64,000 nucleotides of DNA from Gautieria morchelliformis. Taxonomy: Eukaryota > Basidiomycota > Agaricomycetes > Gomphales > Gomphaceae. Positions 31,939 through 44,500 of this stretch are shown here, in pieces (position 1 is the stretch's first letter; each line of letters starts with the position of its first letter). Location: NCBI GenBank assembly GCA_015179125.1, contig WHVA01000019.1, positions 310,001 through 374,000 of the forward strand, in the 5' to 3' direction. The position numbers and the translations under genes were made by a program. Under the pieces are notes generated by a model. That model did no database searches. It had not been told where the DNA came from and saw only the letters and a program-made list of their open reading frames with translations.

Positions 31939-34900
31939 TTAATCCACCACCTGCATAGCCTGCTTACCGAGGTCGAACAACCGCAGCTCGTTGGGTGGCG
32001 TGGGTGAAGGCGGTATCTTATTGAAGAAATAGTCAAACTCCATCTCCTCCTCCCGGGTTCTTTTGCGCGGGATCCACGTTTCTGGATCAGGCGCCGGTGG
32101 TGACCTGCGCGTTGACAATACCTTCACAGTTTCTTCAGGCTGAATGGTATTATCGTCCGCCCGCGATGTAGCTATGATGTCCTGCATCGCGGACGCCAGC
32201 TGATTCTGAGAGGTGACACCACCCCCCGCCGACTCAATGATGGTGACCAGGCGATCTGAGGTGGCGAGATCTGCATATGTCAGCTTCAGCCTGCGCCTTT
32301 GCTGCAGCTATAACTGATGCTCTAGGAGGCCGAATGACCCGCGAGCGACGTTTGAACATATGAGAAATATTAATCTCCAGAGGTGCAGTGAAAAAAGAAG
32401 TTGGCAGGGGCCGAGGGGCGGAATCATCGCTGTCCCTTGAGTCAGTGACCGCAACTTGCGCCTGGCTGGGGTTGTCCAGCGGGAGGTTGTCCCGAACACG
32501 CCGTTCTGATATCCTGCGTTTCTTTGATATGCGGTCTTGGACTGGAATGCGTGGACAGCGAGCTCGATGGCCCCGCCAATGTGATCCGTCGTACTTATAT
32601 GTCGTGTCGAGTCGTATATTTGTCCCACAAGCTTTGCACGTCACACGATGAGGGCTGACATCCGTGGCATAGGCGTCACCGTCGAGCAGTTGCTTTCTCG
32701 ACTCTTCTTTCTCGCTCTTGGCCCGAATCTTGGCGTCCCCGGGACTACGAGGGTTGTTCAGGGAACAGGATAATTGAAAACCAGATGTGAAAACGTACAC
32801 TACAAGCTGAATGTCTTTGCATGACGTTTTGTGTAGTGGCCATACACTCTGAGAATAACGAATGATTGGGTGAAGTTTGATCCAGCAGTTACAGTGTTTG
32901 CACAACACCCGATGAGGTTCGATTCTCTGAACGTCAGGATCATCAATGAACTGTTGTTTGCGCTCGTCCTCGCCAGGCCAGCTTGGTCGCAACGGCAAAG
33001 GCGGTAATGTTATCGGAGATGGTGCCCTCCTGTAACCTGCGGCTTTGCCTTTGCCTTTAGGAGGCGGACGGATGGCTCGAGGGACTGCATTCCGATGTAT
33101 TTCGGTAGTGTGCGTCTTTATGGCTCGATTTGTATGTTGGCGAGCAGCATCACGCGCACCACTGCCGATCGAATTAACGACCACAGGGATAAAACGAATA
33201 AAACACACACACCCGGCTTGAGTTGTTTGGTCAAGGCATTTGTCCTTGTGTGCGAGCCATTTCTCGATCATATACGCATCGGGACCCTCTAACTCGACCC
33301 GGGACTGACATCTTCGACATACCACAGACCGCGGGTCCGGGTCCAATACATCCGGATCCTGTAGCAGTTTGCGGCGTCTAAATTCGACCGCGTCGTGAAC
33401 TGGACTTTCTCTGCGAGATTGCTGCTTAATATCCCTTGGAGAGGCGTTAACTGACATCTGGTTGCCACCATGACCATTAGCAAGTAAATCCAGTCCCAAG
33501 CGGTTATGACGACCGACTCTATCCTCTATGGTGGTGGTAAGGACGGGTTTACTGATGGCAGATAAAGAATTGGCTTCGGCCGGAAGCTTTGGAGCTATGG
33601 GGCTCTGAAGGTCTGGAGTTAAGGCAACATTTCGTGCTTGCACAGGATCGTTCTTGACGGCGGAAGAACCTGGACTACAGGTGTTGTTGTTCTGATTCCG
33701 TGTGGAGTGAATGGTGGGTTCCACCTTTGAGGGGGGAGCGCTGGAGACTTTAAGTATTTCATTATATCCCTTTGTTGCTGGAGTTTTGACCACGCTACGT
33801 CTATTATCACGGGCAGTTTCGGGTGCTGCAGGAGCTCCAGAATCTTCCTGAGAGCGATCGCTTGTTGTATCGTAACCGTCTTCGGTGTTGCCAATACGAA
33901 GGCGATTGCTGAGGTGAAGAAAAGTACGTGAGCCTACGGGGAGAGAAAGCGGTGAAGAGAAAGGGAGATGATACAATGTTTGGCATGATGGCACTTACTG
34001 TTTGTCTGTTTTTCTTACGTGACCTTTCCAAACGCCATAGCTGTACGGGGTTCGAGATGACAGATCAACCCAGCGATGACACAGCGTGCAGAACGCGCGA
34101 AACGGTTCTAATTCACCAATGTAATGTTCTCCCATGAGCGCTTCATAGCTCGCTTTCCGGTGGGGAGAGAGTCGCTCTAGGGAAAGGGCTGTTGCCCCCG
34201 ACGTGGGCATAATGGCCGAGGGTATCACCCCGTCCTTCGCAGAAATAGAGATAGCGCGTGCACGAGTAATGTGATGGGGCGTGCTAGGGGTTCGAGGTTG
34301 ACCCGCAGATTGGACAGGCGACCCCAAGAAGTTGGATCGTGCGACTGGTAGCAAAGGCGGTTTCTGGACGGCCGGAGGTGGGGGTGGGGGTGGGGGAGGC
34401 ATTGGCTCTTGTGACATCTTTGGCTGACCGTGATGTGGCGAAGGAGGTTCATTCGACTGTGCGTCGGTACGATAGTAGTTGAAAGCAGCGACAGTCTGAG
34501 CAGATAAATTTGCTGACTCGTGATCAGGTTCAACTCCCTGGGGCATCGTGTCCCCGCCAAGGCTCCTGTACATACTTTGTGAGTATTGTTATGCGCGCAA
34601 AGTTTGAGGAAATATATTACAGCATCGCTCGCAATGCTGCAGGTGCAGAAGCGGTTGAAGGATTCTCAATGATAAACTGGAGTTCTTCTGTACTCCTTTG
34701 GTTAGTTGGGCCTATTAGCTTCCCGTCCTTTAACAGGTGTGGCGCTGGGGCAGTCGCATTGGGCGGTCGCATATTGCTAAATACGAGAGCGCTCAGCGTT
34801 ATATAAAGAAGCCCCGAGTAAGGGCGTTACTGTGTCGCGTATACTTACTGTGACTTTGTATTTCTGTGGTGTCGCCAGTTGGAAGCAGCGTACGGTTTCC

Positions 34901-35417
34901 TCTCCTCTAGTTTGAGCCATTTGTCGCAGCGGTTGCAAAAGACGCGGTGAGGCTCTACTACGGATATATGTGGGTCATCGAGGAGCATCTGCTGCCGTTC
35001 CTGCAGTGAGGCCATCGCAACCTGGAGTAAAGGGACCGGGGAGGGGAGGAGGGAAGGGGGGAGGAGAGTCAGATAAGCCAATAAACGAGGAAAATGAACG
35101 TGAAGCTGTAATGGGAAGGGGATTGAGGGGGAAACGAAGTTCACGTTGAAGGGTATCTACGGTGTGATGATGTGAAGACCAAAGTTGGTTGTAGAGGGGG
35201 TGGCATTCAAGTTACGGTTGGACACGACGTATGAGGGGAAGCTAATGTACGAGAATGAAGGGGGGTGAATATAAACTGTTCTTACCTGTCCCACTTCGAG
35301 AGCGACTGCGTTTGGCTGAGGGGGAGGACGGAGGAAGAACGCCTGCGCGTTCTCTGGGAAAGCCACAACTCCGCTGCTCCGTCGGCGATTGCCGAACGGT
35401 CGCCCAGCAGCGCGCAA
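31939..35417 (-). CDS. Multi-exon protein with five repeated Cys/His modules
   Basis: A host gene on the minus strand with exons about 35,417-35,286, 35,021-34,849, 34,562-33,999 and 33,908 onward, joined in consistent phase with GTAAG donors and CAG/GAG acceptors. Further in-frame introns of about 51-57 nt lie near 33,180-33,240 and 32,750-32,810, and one near 32,290 leads into the last exon, ending at 31,939. It encodes five copies of a module of the form LL.DP.V..V.PHRV.C..C..WI.L....Y....W..H...C, for example PHRVFCNRCDKWLKLEERKP, PFRAFCTLCHRWVDL, PRSVVCRRCQSRVEL, PHRVLCKHCNCWIKL and PHRVTCKACGTNIRL. The CX2C..HX3-4C spacing suggests zinc binding. I know similar modules from other Agaricomycete hypothetical proteins, with no defined function. 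The tail (TWIPRKRTREEEMEFDYFF) is charged. Intron borders are my reading and may be off by a few bases. Confidence 0.65.
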
Positions 35418-37579
35418 ACTCTGGAGATGTTTCCTGCCTCACGTACTGTTCACTATTTGGGCGGAACTGATTGCCATGCATGTGCACTGCTATGTAATTG
35501 TAGCGGAGATGTCACCTGTACAAGTTGTAGAGCCCTTGAGCTCGTGTTTGGTGTTAACTTTCCTTCTGATCTACGAGTCGAAAGTCGAGTAAATACTCCA
35601 TAACCTGGTCATGCGCATCCCCCTAGTAACAAGCCTGATATATGCTTACGTTCCCCGGCCCAACATCTGCGGCAAACGTAGGACTGCCCTCGGGGTTGTT
35701 TTAACCACGGCTGTATGGTCAATGGTTAATCATAGACACACAAGCCAAATGGAAGGTCAGACGCACTTTTTAATCAAGATCATGTGCTTCTATGCTATCG
35801 GGGGACAGAAGCTTTTCATCCCTGAACATGGTGAGTGATGGGAACTTCTCATGTACGATTTACTGTTCTAGTGTACTATGTGCTGACATATATCCTCCGG
35901 ATGCTGCCTATAGTGGCCTCACCTCATATAAACAGCGTTACAGTCGATTACTCATCAAGGCTTCATCGTGAGCCCCTGCCGTGAGCACTGTCAGCGAATA
36001 CTTACTCCCCAGCACAAGGGATATGGATTTCTGGTAGCGTCTCACTCATGCATGCACTGCTCCCCCTCCCATATCGATCAAAATCTCAAAGCACCCCGAA
36101 ACGTGATTTGATTGTATCGATAAGTGACCTCGATATTCCTCCCCAACAAGCTTTCCACGATACTATATATGTGTAAGCTAGCTCTGAACCAGTAAGCCTT
36201 CATGCTACTTATTCACTGCGGGAACAAACCCCCTGATAAATCACTGGGACGACCATACCCGGTTTTGATGGATGGTCCACCACTGGTAGATGGACATTCC
36301 ACCAGTCCGATGGTGGATCATCCACCATATACTTCTCATGGTAAGTCCACCGGCCGCTCAGGGGTCCATGTCCGCCTCCACTTACGGTACATGGACTATC
36401 CACTCAAAATAAGGCCTTTTTTTTAGTGGATTTCATTTCCGTAGGATTATCCATCAATTCTCCTAAGGGATATACCAGTAATAATTATTGGATTATCAAT
36501 GGCTATTACCATAAATAAAAAGAAGAAAAAATATCGATACTCTATGAATTGCACTATTGTAAGCACATACCCATTATACAGTAAATTACCGACATGATTT
36601 GAGTGCTGAAAAGCAGACATGAAACCAGATTCGAACCAGCGACCTACCAGTAAACATACTTAAGTCATCAAGACTTTACCCAACTGCTCCATAAAGCTTC
36701 TGACAAGTAAGGGTGTGAAATGGCATAAAGTTAGCATACACCGCCGCGGCTGGGCCGAGCAGTTGAAAAGGTGCGCACGAAATCCACCTGCACTACCACC
36801 ATCATGCTTATACTTATGTACAGACCAGCAGGAATTAACGAGTTGGAGTTGTCAGATCGGTCATGGAGCAACTGAAGCTGCCTCCAAATCTTTTTATTCA
36901 CTCTAGCCATGTTGAGCTGCAGCTATGGGCAATCCACTTACACTTACCATTCCCATGAGGCTCGGAGTGCAGTTGTAGCCTGTTCACAACTAGAGCTGGC
37001 TGATTTCTGTCCATACCGGTATGTCCCATATACGGTCTTGATCTTGTTATAATGTTTTCAGGCTCGCGCAACCTCCCGTCCATACTCACAGCTAAGTATA
37101 TCAGGCAAGAGTCTTACATGGATGAACCTGTCATGGCATGATCAATCTGACACCATTCCACCATACCGATCAGATCCTTGAGGCTGGCAGCCAGACTCAT
37201 TCGAAATTTTTGTGCTCACACTCACGCTCAGCACCAGACTGAGTGAGTCTGACCATACATGCCTGATGCTGAGCTTAGACAAGTTACTGTGAGGAAGTTT
37301 GACATTTTGAAGTACCCTGTCACCACCCCTTGAGCTAGCTGACATGATCACCGCATTGAATACCTCCCGCCTCCCTTCTAGCAACTACCACGTGTTATGT
37401 CCCAGAGATACAGCGTCTAGAACTCCTTCGGCCTGAGTCTGGAGAGCTCGGCGTGCGAGCACGCGGACCGTGACGAGGGTCTCAATGACGCAGAGGTTGT
37501 GTAACGATGCTTTGCGGAGAGGACCTTTTCTGCGATGACGAGCAAACATAGTGCATCAGCGACGGTCTAGTTCAACTCA
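35418..37579. other. Intergenic stretch
   Basis: No gene is recognised. 36,260-36,420 is rich in GGTCCACC/GGTGGA-type short inverted words. A tRNA-like relic lies at 36,617-36,692. Confidence 0.5.
36617..36692 (-). other. Degraded tRNA-like sequence (tRNA pseudogene or SINE head)
   Basis: The minus strand carries a perfect box B, GGTTCGAATC (36,629-36,638), and about 35-45 bp upstream a box-A-like TTGGGTAAAGTC (36,672-36,683). The T-arm stem does not pair (GCTGG against CTGGT), and I could not fold a standard cloverleaf, so it is not a working tRNA gene. A tRNA-derived SINE head is possible. Confidence 0.3.
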
Positions 37580-37810
37580 ACGTTGGATGTTTTTTTTTTT
37601 TTTTTTTTTTTCCAATTTTACGTCTTTTGGGGCAGCGCCCTATGTAAGACGGTATTTACAGTTTCTTCCTTGCGTTTGGCCCACCTCTCCTTTAGACCTC
37701 TATGCTCTGCGTATGCTCAAGAGGCATTGCCTCGAGCGTGTCCATGCCTTCGTGGGCGAGGTGTGTGTTTAGCGCCTTCTCTCCCTGTGCTGTCGTCCAT
37801 CTGCTCTTCC

Positions 37811-40800
37811 TCATGTGTCCTCTTTTGCCGGTGGTAGGGCTACGTTTCTGTATTGATCTTTGAACCTTTTCGTGTCCTGTATATATCCAAATAGATGCTC
37901 TAGCGCCTTGTGCCCGCCTAGCAGTGTTTTTAGGGACCTCGCTCCCCGTTTCAGCTTTCTCTCCAGCTTTTGCCTGTGCTCCTTGTATGCCCGGCACTGA
38001 AACAGGTAGTGCTGTACCGTCTCCTGCGCGCTCCCGCACGCCTGGCACAAGGGCGATTCCGCTTTTCCTATCTTGTGCAAGTACTTGTTTAACGGTATAT
38101 GTCCCGTCCTTAGCTGTACGAGTAGGCTGGCCTGCTTGCGCGGCATGTTCTTCGTGATTTTCGCGAAGGCTGCTGACGGCATGGTGGGGTCAATCTCGTG
38201 CGCTCGCATAGCTCTAGGTGACTTAGCGAAGATTTCCCTCGCTCTCTGCTTCAGACTCGTGCCGTGTCTCTGGACCTCTGCTGTTCTGCTCGTTGGCATC
38301 GTTCTCCGGCACTTGATTGGTATGTCCCTCTCCTCACTGGTCCCTCCGCTCACCGCCTTCTTCGCCTCCTCATCCGCCCTCTCGTTCCCTGCTACCCCTT
38401 CGTGCCCCGGTACCCATCTCATAGTGATTTTGGCTCCCAGCTGTTGTTGCACTACGCCCTGAATTTGTCTATGGACTGCGTTGATGAGATATTGACCGGG
38501 AATTGCGCGCTCTTTTCTCGTTGTCTGTATAGCCGCTTGGTTGTCCAGGGCAATGGTGTATCTGCCTCTGCGTTCCATGTTGAGCATCTTCGCCCCTATG
38601 GTGCGCCCGCTAGTTCCGCTTCGAAGATGGTGTGCTCATGTTCTGGGCCCATGTACAGCCTTGTCGTCTTGCATTCCCTCCCGTTCTTGTACATCACCGC
38701 TGCAGCCCCTACTCTGCCCTCTATGCAGGATCCGTCCGTGTATACTACCACTTCTGCTTCGTCAGCATCTATCTCCTCCTTCGCCTTCTCCTTGGACGGT
38801 GGGATCCTTGCGTTGAATGCCGGGGCCCACTTGGGCCCGAGCACCACCGTATGGATCTTCTCCATTGTGTCTGGATTCAGCTCGAAGGTGTGCATCATCT
38901 CGTGTAACGGCGATCTGTGGCGTTTGACGTACCTCCTAGCCGCTCTCCTCGTTCTCTCTGCTAGCGGGTGACCCTGGGGCAGGCACGCTAGCCATACTGC
39001 CGCCCTGTGCACTATCTTGGTCACTAGCAGCGGGAACGGTAGGAGGTCAGCGTGGGCGTCGAGCGTGTCTGTGGCCGTGGTTCTCAGTGCTCCTGTGATG
39101 TCTATCGCGACCTGTCTCTGGATTCTGGCTAACTTGTTTATGTAGCCCTTCGTTCCTTTGGTCCTGTTCGATTCTGGCGTGAGGAAGACGTCAGCGGCGT
39201 ATAACATCCTCGGGATTGCGACAGTTAGGTAGTAAGTCCGCATGTGCTTAGCTATTATCCCCTTCGACGGTTTTGTCAATCTTCTGTACTGCCCCACATA
39301 TGCTTCCCCTTTCTTCAGAGCGTAGTTGACGTGTTCCTTGAACCTCAACTCCTGATCCATTATCACCCCTAGGAATTTGTGAGCCACCGTGGGCCGCACC
39401 ACATGAGTTCCTATTTTTATTGTCGGCCTCGTTGTCGGCTTGGTTTTCCTCGGTCTTGCCGGGTCTTTCTCTCTTCTCCTGGTGAGACCCATCAGCCTGA
39501 ACTTCTCTACCGCGAATTGACATTGATGTTGTTCCGCCCAGTCGTACGCTCCTCCGGGCCTTTCCATCATTTCCATCAGCTTTCTGAATGCCCCAGGTAA
39601 GTCCTTCCCCTCCGCTGTTAGGGTCGTGTCGTCCACGAACCCCACACAGCCTTCTCCCCTGCTACTCTGCGCAATGTCGATGAGGTCCGCATTGTAGAAT
39701 TGGTACGTGACTGCTGACAGGGGGCAGCCCTGGTCCATTCCCCGCCCTATGGGCCTTGTCGCTGAGGTGTGGTCATCTAAGCTGATGACTGTTAGCCTAT
39801 TTTGGACTTTCCTGTGTATCCAGTCCGTGTACTCGCGCGGTATTCCTCTCCTGCGCATGTTGTGAGTCAGTCTCTTCAGCACGATACTAGGAAAAGCCCC
39901 CTTGATATCTAGGTATAGTACCCCTAGTACCCTTCCTCTCCTCCAGGCGTCCTTCGCTTGTCCTACCACGTGGTGAATGGCATCCGTAGTCGTCCTGCCC
40001 GGTCTGCACCCGAAGTGGTTGTCAGGTAGCAGCCGGTGCTTCTCTGCCATTTTCACTATGTCCTCTGCGACGCACGCTAATAGTACTTTTCCTATGGTGT
40101 CGAGCAAGGCTATCGGCCTGTAGGTGCCTGGGACCGTGTAATTGGGTTTCCCCGGTTTGCGCAGGACCTTGGTGATGGAATCTCTCCATTCGGGTGGGTA
40201 CACCTCGAGGTCGAACGTTGCTCGAAAAAGAGGGCCTATGTAGGGTAGGATGACATTAATGCACTGTTTTATGAGTTCATTAGGGATACTGTTATCTCCG
40301 GGTGCCTTGAAACGATTGAGCCTGTCTACTGCTCTTCATATCTGCCCGTCGGTTACTGGCTGGTATTCGAACGCCGGTGGTGGGTAGTCGAAGTCCTCTG
40401 GGATTTGTTCCATTCCTTCTATTGTCTTTGGGAAGAACGCGTCGAAGAGCATGTTCGCTTTTTGTTCGTTTGATTCCGCCACCTGTTTTGTGCCGTTGTC
40501 CTTTTGTATTACCAACGTCGGCGCTCTCGCCATCCCCCCGTCCGATGCTCCCGCCGAGGCGTACCTGTGCGCTGTCCACACCGTCTTGTGATTGATGCTT
40601 GCGAGGAACTCGGCCCAGTGCTCTTTTTTTGAGTCTTCTATTGCTCCAGCGTAGCTGTTCCTGGCGCATCTGTGGTCTTTGTGTGTGGGGTGCGTCGGGT
40701 CGTTTCTCTTTGCATAAGCCCTTCTTCCCAAGCGCCTCGTCTCGTTCCTCTTCTGAGTCAGTTGGAGTGACCACCAGTGCTTTACGTACGGCGAGGGTTT

Positions 40801-41711
40801 GCTCATCGGCACTAGCTCTTCCGTGGTGTCCTGGATGGCTGTGATGAGCGCCTCTAGGTGGGTATGGAACTGTCGTTGGTCCTTCGGGGTTGGGTCTTCT
40901 ATGACTTGTTCCAACCTCGTTTCTAACGCCTTGTTGTATGCTTTCCAATCCACCTGCCTGTAGTTACGTTTTGGTCTGTGCATGGCGGTCTCGACTGTGA
41001 GGTCTATCTTCGTGTCTATGGGATAGTGGTCGGTTTTTGGTGGGCGCTCCTCCGTCACTGTCATGCAAATGATCAGTCTCTCTGCTAGCGAAGGTGAGGT
41101 GAATACGTTATCTGTTCGAGTATGGTTTCCCGTTGCCATCGCTTTCAGGGTCGGCACTCCTTTGGGCAGTGTCATCTGCATCCCCTGCTCCGCTATGGCG
41201 TCCAGCAGTATTTGCGCCTCGTCGAGATTGGCTCTGGTGAATAGGTGTGAATTGCGTAGCTCGTCCCATAGCGGGTGGTGCCTATTGAAATCCCCTAGCC
41301 ATAGCATTTCTTCCGTCTCCCTTCCCTGTGTGGCTTCTTCTGCCGCTTTGTCCTGTATGTGTTTTCGCACGGCCCTTATGCTGTCTGACTGTGCAACGTC
41401 TGCGTATATGTTATAGATTGCTATTTTACCCGCGCTTGTCTTGATGCTTATTGCCGTGACGTCCGGCGATCCTACCTCCATCGACCTCGTCCTTGCCCCT
41501 CCGTTCTGGAAGTGCGTCCTCGGATATACTGTGTACCAGCTATGCGTGGCCCTGGAGTTTCCCAAAAAGTCAATATATGGTTCTTGAATCGCAAGGATAT
41601 CGTAGTGATCAGCCATGCACTTAGCTAGCATTTCCGCTGTGCGGTGAGTGACTTGTTCACGTTTTGTTGTCTGATTCTCAAATTTTGGATCTGTTGTTCG
41701 GCTCTATTCAT
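37811..41711 (-). pseudogene. LINE ORF2 (endonuclease, reverse transcriptase, RNase H), broken
   Basis: Endonuclease motifs (LAIQEPYIDFLGNSRATHSW, LWLGDFNRHHPLWDE, KTDHYPIDT), RT motifs (YLDIKGAFPS, GMDQGCPLSAVTYQF, GFVDDTTLTAEG), RNase H motifs (VVVYTDGSCIEGR, ALDNQAAIQTTR, GHEGVAGNERADEEAK) and a C-terminal knuckle (CQACGSAQETVQHYLFQC). Relative to the 17-23 kb copy there is a 1-nt loss near 41,648, an in-frame deletion of about 15 codons after RTRSM near 41,480, a CGA-to-TGA-type stop near 40,336, and a 1-nt loss near 38,600. Confidence 0.85.
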
Positions 41712-43429
41712 TGTGGGATCGGTGTGTTGTTGTTGTCCTGCTGCTGTCCTGTTTGCGTCTGTTCGCGGTGCATTCCAATCCCGTAGTCGTCTAGCCTGCT
41801 CTGCCGTCCTTCCCCTTGCCCTCTCTCCTGCCATCCTTGGTCCATGTGCCCTATTCTTGGGTTCGTCCCTCGCCCTTTACCCCTTCCGTGCCCTTGGCTT
41901 TCCATTCGTCCTCTGTGTGTCTGGTAGTTTGGTTCCATTTGTTGTTCTTTGCCTCCTCTATCCATTATCTGTCTTCCCGTGCGGGCCTCTGCTTCGGCTG
42001 CGCGCCATCTCCTCTCCTCCTGTTCCCTGACCTGTTTTAGCAGGTCCCCTGCATCCACTGCTCTCTCCGCCTCCCCTTGTTGCTCCCAGGTCCAAGGATT
42101 TTCGTCCGGGAAAAATCAGTAGGTGTGCTCCGGATTGCTTTTCTCCGCCGCTTCGCACGCCGCTCTGAAGACCGGGCATGTTCTGTCCCATGACACATGA
42201 CCTGTTGTGTCGCAGTTTATGCATCTGAACTTGCTTGGGTCGTTCTCCTCACATTCTGCTGTTCTGTGTTCTGCTCTGCATGTGCCGCATTTGTCTCGGC
42301 TCTCACACTCTGCCGCCAGGTGCCGTGCGTTGTATTTCTGACATTTTAAACACCTTCGTGGTTCCCTTTTCATTCTCCTAGCCCATGTTCTTTTCCCTGC
42401 TATTATTAACCCGTCCCTTATGCACTGGTTCACCGACTCTGTGGTAGTCATCCTTGCGATGATGTGGGCGGTCTTCTGTCCTGCTGTCCTTCTGTGTGGG
42501 GGTTTTATCCAGCGGGTGGACATTAGGGTGCCGGTGGGTAACTTCGAGTCTCGTTCTATCTTCCTCATCTCCACCATCCCATCTGGCGAATGGCTCAAAG
42601 ATACGTATTCGACTATCACCGATAGTGCTCGATCTTTTATGGTGGCCGATCCACTGAACTTGCTCAGAAAGGTTCGTCTGTTGTCTTGGACCCATTTCGC
42701 TGCGTTCTCCGTTTCTAGATCGAAGACTATTCCTCCGTTAGCCAATTTCTTGGCTCCTATGAAAGCGATGTCGGTGCGTTCGTGGTCTTCTTCTAAGTTG
42801 TTGATCGCCTCGTTTGCTTTGGCCACTAGTTCCTGTTCTGTCAATCTGGTGAGCATGTCTTGCTCCCCTTGTGGGTCTGCGTCTATCAATATTTGTCTGG
42901 CTTTTGCTTTTGCCCTCACCAAATTGTTTAGGTGTGATAGCGGTACATTACCTCTGAGTGCAGCCGCGTACGTTGTGCCTCTCGTTCCGGTCTCTCCCTC
43001 TAGTTCGCTCTGCTGCCTCATGCTATTGATATGCTCGATGACGTTTCCGGCCCCTTCCGTTGCCGCTTTTGCATTCTCTGCGGCTTCCTTTGCGTCGTCT
43101 GCTGCCCTTTCGAACCTGTATAGGGTCTGCTCTAGGTTCTTCTCAACATGCCTCATCACCGCCGCTCCCACCGTTCTCGCTGCCTCTTCCATCATTAGAA
43201 CTGCCACTGCCCTTACTCCTTCTTGTAGAGTCTTGCCGCTGACGTTGTGCGCTAGGGACAGTAGCGCGTAGCTGAGGTGTTCCATTGACAACGGGACTTC
43301 CTTTGCATAGTACCCGTGTTTGTCTAGGTATTGTCTCGCTTGTTCTTTTGTGCGCACTGACGTGTTGGGTTCTAGCAGTAGCTCAGCTCTGGTCTTGTTG
43401 GTGACTTGCTGTGTGGTGCTCGCTCTCAT
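41708..43429 (-). pseudogene. LINE ORF1 (gag-like), with a premature stop
   Basis: It aligns along its length with the intact ORF1 at 17,287-18,987, including the three knuckles (CLKCQKYNARHLAAEC, CGTCRAEHRTAEC, CINCDTTGHVSWDRTC). A TGA at 42,116-42,118 interrupts it right after PEHTY, where the other copy reads on. The rest of the tail continues in the same frame to 41,708 and ends in a stop that overlaps the ORF2 ATG as ATGA, as in the other copy. Confidence 0.85.
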
Positions 43430-43632
43430 TCAGCCTTGTGACGTGGCCGGCGCTTGGGGTTCGATGCTTTGGGGCATCGTTTTTGTCGCTTCTTCTTTTC
43501 GAGGAAGCTGGATGATGTCGCTGGCTGTCGTCAGCGACGATCTGAGGGTGTTTGTGTGAGTGTGTAGCTCGGGAGAGGGTATTTTGGATTTTGGATGTGA
43601 TGGTAAGCGTGAGAAAGCTCTGACGTTAGATG

Positions 43633-44500
43633 TTGACCTCCACCAACTCTGCTACGTCCATCGCTCATCAATGTCCTCCCCCTCATCACACCACCTTCAT
43701 TCAATTTCCCGTTCCACTCCACCATGTCCATCTCCCCCACCTTTTTATCTATGGGATTTTAGTTGGTGAGTTGTTAGTCACTGCATGATTTGCGCTATTA
43801 ACCTAATCTCCTGTTCACATTTCCCCCCATAACCTTAACCCCCAGCGCTCTCCAGCCTCCTCCCTGCCCTTGCCACACCCCTTGGTATCCCCCTCTCTTT
43901 ATGCTGGGCACCCCCAGCGAGAACGTCACGCTCGATCAGCCGGGAAGCCACCATACAGCGTGTAGTCGATGTGTTCACCTGTGGAGACGGGTTAGCTAGC
44001 TCTGGGATATAGTGCGGGCTGTGGACCTATGAGGTCCAGAATTGATAGTGGAGTTAGACTTGTAATTACCTTCTATTTTATGGCTTTTAAAGGATAATCC
44101 ACACAAATTTCATCCATTTAAAATGCTTGGTGATCCACATTTAACTAATTGACTGGCCATTTATATTATTCATGGATTATCTAGTGTCTATGTACATGGT
44201 GATACCATTACAATATGCTGGAACCTCCACCGGCACCAGGGCTGTCCACGAGTCAACCTGCAGGTTACCTAGACTTGGACTCGCAGGTTTGCCAGCTTCC
44301 AGAAGTGGAACCTGGACTTGACCTGAGTTTTTCTGCAGGTTGACTTGTGTCATGACGCGTTTATTTCCCATACTCAGATGCTCAGTTTTCCTATTTTCTC
44401 ACTCCCCTTCATGTTCGTTCCGATCGCCATTGTCATGTTCGGCAACCGATTCTCGCTGTTCGCGCCAATTACCATAGCCACGCTGTTTCAATGAGATGGA
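43633..44500. other. Unassigned stretch
   Basis: No gene is recognised. 44,240-44,350 has repeated words around GCAGGTT and TGGAACCTGGACTTGACC without a clear tandem period. Confidence 0.4.

Larger units (their letters stand above)
37590..43622 (-). mobile_element. Full-length Tad1-clade LINE, decayed
   Basis: A 6.0-kb minus-strand copy of the same family as the one at 17,134-23,154. The A tail appears as a T run from 37,590, the hairpin block follows at about 37,613-37,650, and the 5' end reads CAGAGCTTTCTCACGC from about 43,622. A duplication of about 10 bp, ACGTTGGATG at 37,580-37,589 and ACGTTAGATG at 43,623-43,632, flanks it with one mismatch. ORF1 and ORF2 are both broken by point changes. 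Confidence 0.92.

Noticed and set aside
34510-34806. Plus-strand frame in the Cys/His-module gene
   Set aside because: It lies antisense to an intron and exon of the better supported minus-strand gene.
36617-36692. A functional tRNA gene
   Set aside because: The T-arm stem does not pair and no cloverleaf could be drawn.
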